Shown here piece by piece: positions 4,596-9,318 of a DNA stretch of 9,318 bases. The notes beneath the pieces are model-generated. The model searched no databases. It saw only the letters and a list, made by a program, of their open reading frames with translations, and was not told the origin of the DNA. Numbering within the stretch: position 1 is the first letter of the stretch; every line of letters starts with the position of its first letter. Made by a program: the position numbers and the translations under genes. The stretch comes from JAZDEL01 sp043820655 (lineage in GTDB: Archaea > Iainarchaeota > Iainarchaeia > Iainarchaeales > JAZDEL01): positions 1 through 9,318 of the forward strand of contig JBDRDO010000070.1 of the NCBI GenBank assembly GCA_043820655.1. The letters run 5' to 3'.

Positions 4596-6929
4596 ATGCA
4601 GAATAAAAAAATGTTTTTTGTTGCGGCAGTTTTCATAGTTGCCGCCCTTATTGCCGCATATTACGGTGCCAGCACCGTTGGCTTCTTTTTCCTTTATTTC
4701 GCGGGAAATGACAGCGTAACCCGCGGAATCTCCCCACAAACCGCGGAGCCCGGCGATATAATTACAATAAGCCTTGTTGTTGATGTGGACCAGGCGGACT
4801 ACTATGCATTTGAAGACAACCTCCCTGCGGGCTGGACAGTCATTGACAGCGGAGGCATGTTCTCCGATGAGGAAGGCAAGATTAAATGGCTTGTCTATCA
4901 GGGTGCGCAGGATGAAACAAAACAGTACACAACACAGGTTCCGCAGGGGGCATCAGGCACCTACACTTTTTCAGGCACATATATTTTCGAGGGGGGAAGT
5001 GAAACCACAATACAGGGTCAGTCAACAGTTACAGTAGGGGGCGGCCCTCCGCCCCCTCCCGTGATAACCAACCTCCTGGCGACTGTTGACAACGCAACAA
5101 GCTCAGCAACAATAACCTGGTCTACCCTTGGCGCCCCTTCGGACTCAAAGGTTGAATACGGTCTTACTCAGGAATACGGCACGGAGAAATACAGCAGCAC
5201 CGAGGTTACGGAGCACACAGTTGTTCTTGACTCGCTCCAATTAGGAGTGACATATTATTACAAGGCAACAAGTGCAAATGCCGTAGGCAGTGATTCCGAG
5301 ACAGGGACATTTGACACAACAGCTCCTGCATGTGGCAATGGTCCGATAGGAAGCACATGCGACTGCGACGGTACAACATATACTTCCGGCGAGGGCTACT
5401 GCTGCTCCGACACATGGTATGATGGTGTTGAATGCTCCGGTGATGAGGATTGTGCGGAAGATGAAACCTGCAGCAATGCCGGAGAATGCGATGCGGAGTG
5501 TGTTGCCGGCGGCTGTGCAGGAGGGGAGATAATGTGCGACGGTGAGTGCGACCTGCCCGCATGTTCATCTAACGATGACTGTTTATCTGGGCAGAATTGC
5601 AATAATGAGGGGACCTGCAGTGCCACATGCGTAACTCCGCCCCCGCCTTCGCCTCCCGATGACGGGGACAGCGGGGGCAGTGGAGGAAGCAGCGGCGGAG
5701 GCGGTGGAGGCGGAGGCTCATCCACATGTTACGGTGTTGATGGAGACGGGGATGGAGTGTGTGCCTGTCCCGGGCCCGCAGATAATGGTGAGGCGGAGAA
5801 GCCCACTGTGACGCTTTTGCAGGAGCTTGAGGAAGCTGCCAGGCTCAAAAAGGCACTGCCCTATGACGGCTACCTGATAAACGGCGACATGGCAACGGTT
5901 TACTACAAATCAGGCGTGACCTGCGACTGCAACCCTATGCTTAAGTTTGTGAACAAATGCAAGACAGGCACGGAATGCCGTGCGGGGGTATGTGTTGTTA
6001 CAGGCTCGGCCGATCCCGGAGGGGACCTTGTTGATGTCTATGGCACAGGGATGGGCAGGGTTTTGGTTTTCTCCGATATAATTAAGAGAAACCCCACGGA
6101 GGCGGAGGTGGATGAAATAATGTCAAGCAGTTACGGAAAAGCGGACATTTCGCTCTCCCAAACTTTCAATCATGTTTTTGAAATTACGAGGAAGATTGAA
6201 ATATACAGGACCTCAAGCGGCAGTTACACCTCGCAGGTAACAATATCCGCAATGAACACGGGCAACGGCTCGGGGAACGGAAAAGCCACAAAGTTTGCTA
6301 ACGCAATTTTCGTTGAGTTTGTGCCAAAGGAAATAGCGGGCAGTGTTTCCGGGATATACAGCGACTCCTTGTATAATATTATAGTTGATGACCCGCTGAT
6401 TGAACTCCCGCTCGGCGATTTGGATGTGGGGGATCAGTCGAGCGTTTCATATTCGGTTGATAAGGACATAAGGGACAGCTATTCACAGTTCACCCCGCCG
6501 ATTGTTGCGGGTTTCAGCGAAGTTGAATCCACAGTATGTCTGGGCATAATCTGCGATGACGGCAATCCCTGCACAGAGGATCTGTGTGTTGCGGGAAAGG
6601 GCTGTGAACACAGTGCAATTCCGGACGGCGAGGTATGTGGGGAGGGGCTTGAATGCAGTGCCGGCATCTGCGGCGAGGCAGAGGAAGGCTTTGGCATAAC
6701 GCTTGATCCTGCCCTGCTTATTGGAGCGGGCGCAGTTGCCCTGCTTCTGCTTGGCGTTGTTGCATTTTTGCTTGTGCGCGGAAAGGATGAGGGCAAGCCC
6801 CTGGGCAAGCCCGCGGGCAAGCCAACAGGTAACGTATTAGGAAAACGGCAATCGGTAAAAACAGCCCCTAAATCAGGCGGGGTGCAGGTAATTGAGGAAA
6901 AGTATAGCTCGCCCCCAAGTTCCGAATAA
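4596..6929 (+). CDS. large cysteine-rich mosaic surface protein, membrane-anchored at both ends
   Basis: This 777-residue extracytoplasmic protein has no recognised specific function. Order from the ATG: hydrophobic N-terminus after MQNKK (about 5-35, signal or anchor); beta domain paralogous to the previous protein (41-147); GGGPPPPP hinge; fibronectin III-like domain (156-242, with TITWST and YYYKATSANAVG); cysteine-rich block with 18 Cys (246-345); Pro then Gly/Ser linker (348-377); calcium-loop-like DGDGDG (382-387) followed by spaced Cys; a beta-rich domain (about 470-645, with VEFVPKEIAGS and DDPLIELPLGDLDVG) resembling repeats of other archaeal surface proteins; a final 8-Cys module around DGNPCTEDLC (648-692); transmembrane helix (706-728); 49-residue basic tail with GKP repeats. 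All 34 cysteines are in the ectodomain, an even number that fits disulfides. An adhesion or envelope role is likely. GTG at 4590 is an alternative start, adding two residues. The lipid gene follows after 36 nt. Confidence 0.9.
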   Translation: MQNKKMFFVAAVFIVAALIAAYYGASTVGFFFLYFAGNDSVTRGISPQTAEPGDIITISLVVDVDQADYYAFEDNLPAGWTVIDSGGMFSDEEGKIKWLVYQGAQDETKQYTTQVPQGASGTYTFSGTYIFEGGSETTIQGQSTVTVGGGPPPPPVITNLLATVDNATSSATITWSTLGAPSDSKVEYGLTQEYGTEKYSSTEVTEHTVVLDSLQLGVTYYYKATSANAVGSDSETGTFDTTAPACGNGPIGSTCDCDGTTYTSGEGYCCSDTWYDGVECSGDEDCAEDETCSNAGECDAECVAGGCAGGEIMCDGECDLPACSSNDDCLSGQNCNNEGTCSATCVTPPPPSPPDDGDSGGSGGSSGGGGGGGGSSTCYGVDGDGDGVCACPGPADNGEAEKPTVTLLQELEEAARLKKALPYDGYLINGDMATVYYKSGVTCDCNPMLKFVNKCKTGTECRAGVCVVTGSADPGGDLVDVYGTGMGRVLVFSDIIKRNPTEAEVDEIMSSSYGKADISLSQTFNHVFEITRKIEIYRTSSGSYTSQVTISAMNTGNGSGNGKATKFANAIFVEFVPKEIAGSVSGIYSDSLYNIIVDDPLIELPLGDLDVGDQSSVSYSVDKDIRDSYSQFTPPIVAGFSEVESTVCLGIICDDGNPCTEDLCVAGKGCEHSAIPDGEVCGEGLECSAGICGEAEEGFGITLDPALLIGAGAVALLLLGVVAFLLVRGKDEGKPLGKPAGKPTGNVLGKRQSVKTAPKSGGVQVIEEKYSSPPSSE
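5036..5057 (+). repeat. GC-only inverted repeat at a domain hinge
   Basis: GGGGGCGG (5037-5044) and CCGCCCCC (5049-5056) are perfect complements around a CCCT loop, and one flanking A-T pair extends the stem to 9 bp. It encodes the Gly3-Pro5 hinge between the beta domain and the fibronectin III-like domain. It could simply result from GGN/CCN codons being complementary. Confidence 0.6.
6792..6827 (+). repeat. three tandem 12-nt units encoding GKP-x repeats
   Basis: GGCAAGCCCCTG, GGCAAGCCCGCG and GGCAAGCCAACA lie in frame and encode GKPL-GKPA-GKPT in the predicted cytoplasmic tail of the large surface protein. The units are nearly identical at DNA level, which suggests recent slippage or duplication. 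Copy number could vary between strains. Confidence 0.75.
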
Positions 6930-6955
6930 AAGGATTTCCCACAGTAATGTGATTT

Positions 6956-6960
6956 GGAGA
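6956..6960 (+). promoter_or_regulatory. Shine-Dalgarno site of the phosphatidyltransferase gene
   Basis: GGAGA lies 5-6 nt before the ATG at 6966. This favours that ATG over the in-frame TTG at 6954, which overlaps the site itself. No TATA box is present in the 36-nt gap, which fits an internal operon gene. Confidence 0.65.
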
Positions 6961-6965
6961 TTTCT

Positions 6966-7577
6966 ATGCTCTACGGTCAACGGGAAAGGTTTGAAAAATA
7001 TTCAATAAAGGTCGGCCTTCTTTTCTCACGCGCGGGAATTTCCCCCAATGCGTGGACCTTAATGAGTCTCATCCCCGCATTTATTGCATTTTACTTCCTC
7101 CTTTCCTCGCCCTCTCAAAATTTCATCCTTGCTGCACTCTTCCTCCTTATTGCCGGCTTCCTTGACCTTGTTGACGGGAGCGTTGCGCGCGTTACGGGAA
7201 GGGTGACAAAATTTGGTGCGTACCTTGATACAATTGTAGACCGCATAATAGAGGCAACACTTGCCTTCGGCCTGCTTCTTGCGGCGCTTCCGGAATTTAT
7301 GCTTCCTGCATATGCGTGGATTTTCCTTTATTTTTGCGGCTCAACGCTCACAACGTACGCAAAGAGCGCAGCCAAGGAGAAGGGGCTTGTTGAAAGGGAA
7401 TTAAGGGGGGGAATTCTTGAGCGCGCGGAAAGGCTGGTGCTTCTTTTCACGGGGATTTTGCTTGCCGCATTCAATCCTTTGTGGCTTGTTTATGTCCTTG
7501 TCCTGCTTGCGATTTTCACAAACATAACCGCCCTTCAGCGCATTTATTCGGCCTCAAAGGCAAAGGGGGCTGCCTGA
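6966..7577 (+). CDS. CDP-alcohol phosphatidyltransferase, probable archaetidylinositol-phosphate synthase
   Basis: This is an integral membrane enzyme that transfers a lipid phosphatidyl-type group from a CDP-lipid to an alcohol. The full family motif DX2DGX2ARX8GX3DX3D is present: Asp67, Asp70-Gly71, Ala74-Arg75, Gly84, Asp88, Asp92. The first four aspartates bind the metals and the last acts as base in family structures. About six hydrophobic helices follow a short amphipathic N-terminus, and 203 residues is normal. RAERL near residue 156 and the short size resemble archaeal inositol-phosphate-using members (CDP-archaeol + inositol-1-phosphate). The acceptor is inferred from similarity and from ino1 nearby; glycerol phosphate or another inositol-type acceptor is possible. 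The ATG is chosen because GGAGA precedes it. It lies between the surface protein gene and gatE (stop and next ATG 1 nt apart), so all three are probably co-transcribed. Confidence 0.9.
   Translation: MLYGQRERFEKYSIKVGLLFSRAGISPNAWTLMSLIPAFIAFYFLLSSPSQNFILAALFLLIAGFLDLVDGSVARVTGRVTKFGAYLDTIVDRIIEATLAFGLLLAALPEFMLPAYAWIFLYFCGSTLTTYAKSAAKEKGLVERELRGGILERAERLVLLFTGILLAAFNPLWLVYVLVLLAIFTNITALQRIYSASKAKGAA
7565..7569 (+). promoter_or_regulatory. Shine-Dalgarno-like site of gatE
   Basis: GGGGG within AAAGGGGGCTG lies 9 nt before the gatE ATG and inside the last codons of the phosphatidyltransferase gene. The ATG comes 1 nt after that gene's TGA, so translational coupling is likely. Confidence 0.5.
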
Positions 7578-7578
7578 A

Positions 7579-9318
7579 ATGGCGCAGGATTATGCCGCGC
7601 TCGGCCTTAAGGCAGGGCTGGAAGTGCACCAGCAGTTAAATACGGGAAAGCTTTTCTGCAGGTGTGCCTCGCGCCTTCGCGAGGACAGTGCGGACATCAA
7701 ATTCTCGCGCAGGCTTAATGTTGTTGCCTCCGAAATGGGGGAATACGATCGCGCCGCGGTTGAGGCCGCGGGCAGGAATTCCTCGCACATTTATGAGGCA
7801 TATTCGGACACAACATGCCTTGTTGAGGCGGATGAGGAGCCGCCCGCACATGCCGACAGTGATGCGCTGAAAACCGTTCTTGAAATCGCGCTCCTTGCGG
7901 GCTCTGAAATTTTTCCATCCATTTTTACCATGCGCAAACTGATAGTTGACGGCTCCACAACTTCCTCCTTCCAGCGCACAATGCTTGTTGCATGCGGCGG
8001 CGGAATTAAGGTCGGCAATAAAACTATTGGCATTGAAAGCATTGCCCTTGAGGAGGACGCCGCCAAAATAATCTCCCGTGATTCGGGAACCGCAACATAC
8101 CGCCTTGACAGGCTTGGCATACCTCTTATTGAACTTGCAACCGCGCCGCAATTACACTCCCCCGAGGAGGTTAAGGCAGCGGCACTTGCAATAGGTTCGC
8201 TATTCCGCAGTACAGGCAGGGCAAAGCGCGGATTGGGGAGCATAAGGCAGGACGTGAATATTTCAATTTCAAACGGCGCGCGCGTTGAGATAAAGGGTGT
8301 GCAGGACCTTGCCCTTATGGAGGAGTATGTGAGGCGCGAGGTGCAGAGGCAGCAGGCGTTGCTTGAACTGCGGGATGAACTCAAAACCCGCGGAATTTCA
8401 AGGAATGATTTTGCATCCAAACACTCCGACATAACAAAAATTTTCACCCCGACAAAATGCGGATTTATTAAGGGGGCAATTGCAAGGAAAGATTCCGTTA
8501 TTGGCGTAAGGCTTAAGGGAATGGCAGGCATACTCGGGAAGGAGCTTGTGCCCGATTACAGGTTTGGCACCGAGGCCGCGGGCAGGGCAAAGGCAGCATC
8601 GGGTCTCGGCGGTATTGTTCATTCGGATGAACTGCCGGGCAACGGCATTTCCGCTGAGGAGAAAGCCGCAGCTGCAAAGGCGCTTTCCTGCGGTGCGGAT
8701 GACGCATTTGCATTTGCATGCGGCAAGCGCGAAAAGTGCGAACGCGCAGTTTCCGCTGTTTTGGAACGCTGTGCCGAGGCGCTGGAAGGCGTGCCTGCGG
8801 AAACAAGGAACGCGCTTGCAAACGGAAACACGGAATACCTCCGCCCGCTTGCGGGCTCCGCGCGCATGTATCCCGAAACAGACCTTGCGCCGATTTCAAT
8901 TGATGAAAAGGGGCTTGCGGAACTTAAAAAAACACTGCCGTGGGATGCGGAAAAAAGGAAGAAATATTATGTGGAAACACTGCACCTTAACGAAAGGCTT
9001 GCCGAAAAAATGAAGCTCAGCAATTATGCGCGCATGTTTATGCGCCTTGTAAAAGCGGGGCACGATGCAAAGCAAACCGCAGTGCTTATGCTTGAGGGAA
9101 TGCCGCGCCTGCGCAGGGAGGGCATTGATATTGATTCAATTTCCGAGGAGATGTTTTCCGAACTGCTTTCCGCTGTGAAGAAAGGCGTTGTGGGAAAGGA
9201 TGTTGTTTTTGATGTTCTTCGTGCGTGGGGGAAACAGAATGAAAAGCCCCTTGCGGAGATTATTTCAGGAATGGGTTATGGGAAGCCCGCTGCAGGGCAT
9301 GATGATGCGCGCGCGGTT
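7579..9318 (+). CDS. gatE: Glu-tRNA(Gln) amidotransferase subunit E (3' end outside window)
   Basis: GatE binds Glu-tRNA(Gln), activates the glutamyl group with ATP and amidates it with ammonia from GatD. The frame is open for 580 codons to the window edge without a stop; GatE is usually a little over 600 residues, so only a short C-terminal piece is missing. Seen: GLEVHQQL (13-20) and KLFCRC (24-29), YEAYSDTTC and EADEEPP (72-89), RKLIVDGSTTSSFQRT (119-134), IESIALEEDAAK (152-163), YRLDRLGIPLIELATAP (174-190), IRQDVNISI and EIKGVQDL (222-244). A GAD-type insertion, which separates GatE from bacterial GatB, covers about residues 275-400. RPLAGSARMYPETD (422-435) closes the core, and a helical tRNA-binding tail begins near 475. 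The ATG overlaps the previous gene's end region and follows a G-rich ribosome site. No frame disruption is seen. Confidence 0.97.
   Translation, partial: MAQDYAALGLKAGLEVHQQLNTGKLFCRCASRLREDSADIKFSRRLNVVASEMGEYDRAAVEAAGRNSSHIYEAYSDTTCLVEADEEPPAHADSDALKTVLEIALLAGSEIFPSIFTMRKLIVDGSTTSSFQRTMLVACGGGIKVGNKTIGIESIALEEDAAKIISRDSGTATYRLDRLGIPLIELATAPQLHSPEEVKAAALAIGSLFRSTGRAKRGLGSIRQDVNISISNGARVEIKGVQDLALMEEYVRREVQRQQALLELRDELKTRGISRNDFASKHSDITKIFTPTKCGFIKGAIARKDSVIGVRLKGMAGILGKELVPDYRFGTEAAGRAKAASGLGGIVHSDELPGNGISAEEKAAAAKALSCGADDAFAFACGKREKCERAVSAVLERCAEALEGVPAETRNALANGNTEYLRPLAGSARMYPETDLAPISIDEKGLAELKKTLPWDAEKRKKYYVETLHLNERLAEKMKLSNYARMFMRLVKAGHDAKQTAVLMLEGMPRLRREGIDIDSISEEMFSELLSAVKKGVVGKDVVFDVLRAWGKQNEKPLAEIISGMGYGKPAAGHDDARAV

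Noticed and set aside
5206..5725. Minus-strand open frames opposite the cysteine-rich block, rich in His, Ser or Pro
   Set aside because: Composition is the mirror of Gly/Cys/Asp codons in the plus-strand gene; no start signals or domain features.
5640..5725. Gly/Ser and Pro-rich low-complexity stretch considered as a repeat array or frameshift site
   Set aside because: The reading frame continues cleanly on both sides and the composition is typical of a flexible linker in a surface protein.
7636..8531. Long minus-strand open frames opposite gatE
   Set aside because: They are antisense to a fully conserved gatE frame and arise from its codon bias; no family features in their translations and no promoter.
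1..9318. Defence island, CRISPR array, transposon or prophage segment
   Set aside because: No spaced direct repeats, transposase, integrase, nuclease or toxin-like genes; the genes are housekeeping, lipid, redox, regulatory and surface proteins.

Overview
This 9.3 kb window is archaeal. It carries gatD (near the left edge) and gatE (running off the right edge), the two subunits of the tRNA-dependent amidotransferase found only in archaea. It also has an Ino1 plus a CDP-alcohol phosphatidyltransferase suited to archaetidylinositol synthesis, archaeal TATA boxes 31-40 nt upstream of start codons, and Cys-rich, Gly/Pro-linked surface proteins. The cysteine patterns and the large single-span ectodomain resemble proteins common in DPANN archaea (Diapherotrites/Micrarchaeota/Woesearchaeota-like). 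That lineage call is only an impression; Euryarchaeota are not excluded.

Layout: (1) 1-1402, promoter and gatD. (2) 1403-2426, a second promoter, a small three-helix membrane protein with a very basic tail, and an iron-sulfur flavoprotein (Isf-like), probably co-transcribed. (3) 2429-2773 on the minus strand, a PadR-type winged-helix repressor, tail-to-tail with the flavoprotein (2 nt between stops) and divergent from ino1. (4) 2845-3975, ino1 (inositol-1-phosphate synthase). (5) 4028-4510 and 4596-6929, two neighbouring membrane-anchored surface proteins that share a paralogous beta-sandwich-like domain; the second is a 777-residue mosaic with 34 cysteines in its ectodomain. (6) 6966-7577, a CDP-alcohol phosphatidyltransferase, probably archaetidylinositol-phosphate synthase. 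(7) 7579-9318, gatE, missing only its last few dozen codons. Coding density is very high; no gap exceeds about 90 nt. No tRNA, rRNA, CRISPR array or insertion sequence was seen.

How the genes fit together: Ino1 makes inositol-1-phosphate from glucose-6-phosphate, and the phosphatidyltransferase can join that product to CDP-archaeol, so a two-step inositol-lipid route is encoded here with two surface-protein genes between the steps. GatD releases ammonia from glutamine and GatE uses it to convert Glu-tRNA(Gln) to Gln-tRNA(Gln). These partners are about 6.2 kb apart with the lipid and envelope genes between them.

Transcription and translation show a clear split. Genes that head a unit have a TATA box at a near-fixed distance from the start codon and almost no leader. 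The internal genes at 6966 and 7579 have purine-rich Shine-Dalgarno-like sites instead. The most interesting items are the paralogous surface-domain pair, the crowded divergent padR/ino1 promoter with its 16-bp dyad, and the cysteine-rich mosaic surface protein. None amounts to a clearly new defence or mobile system.
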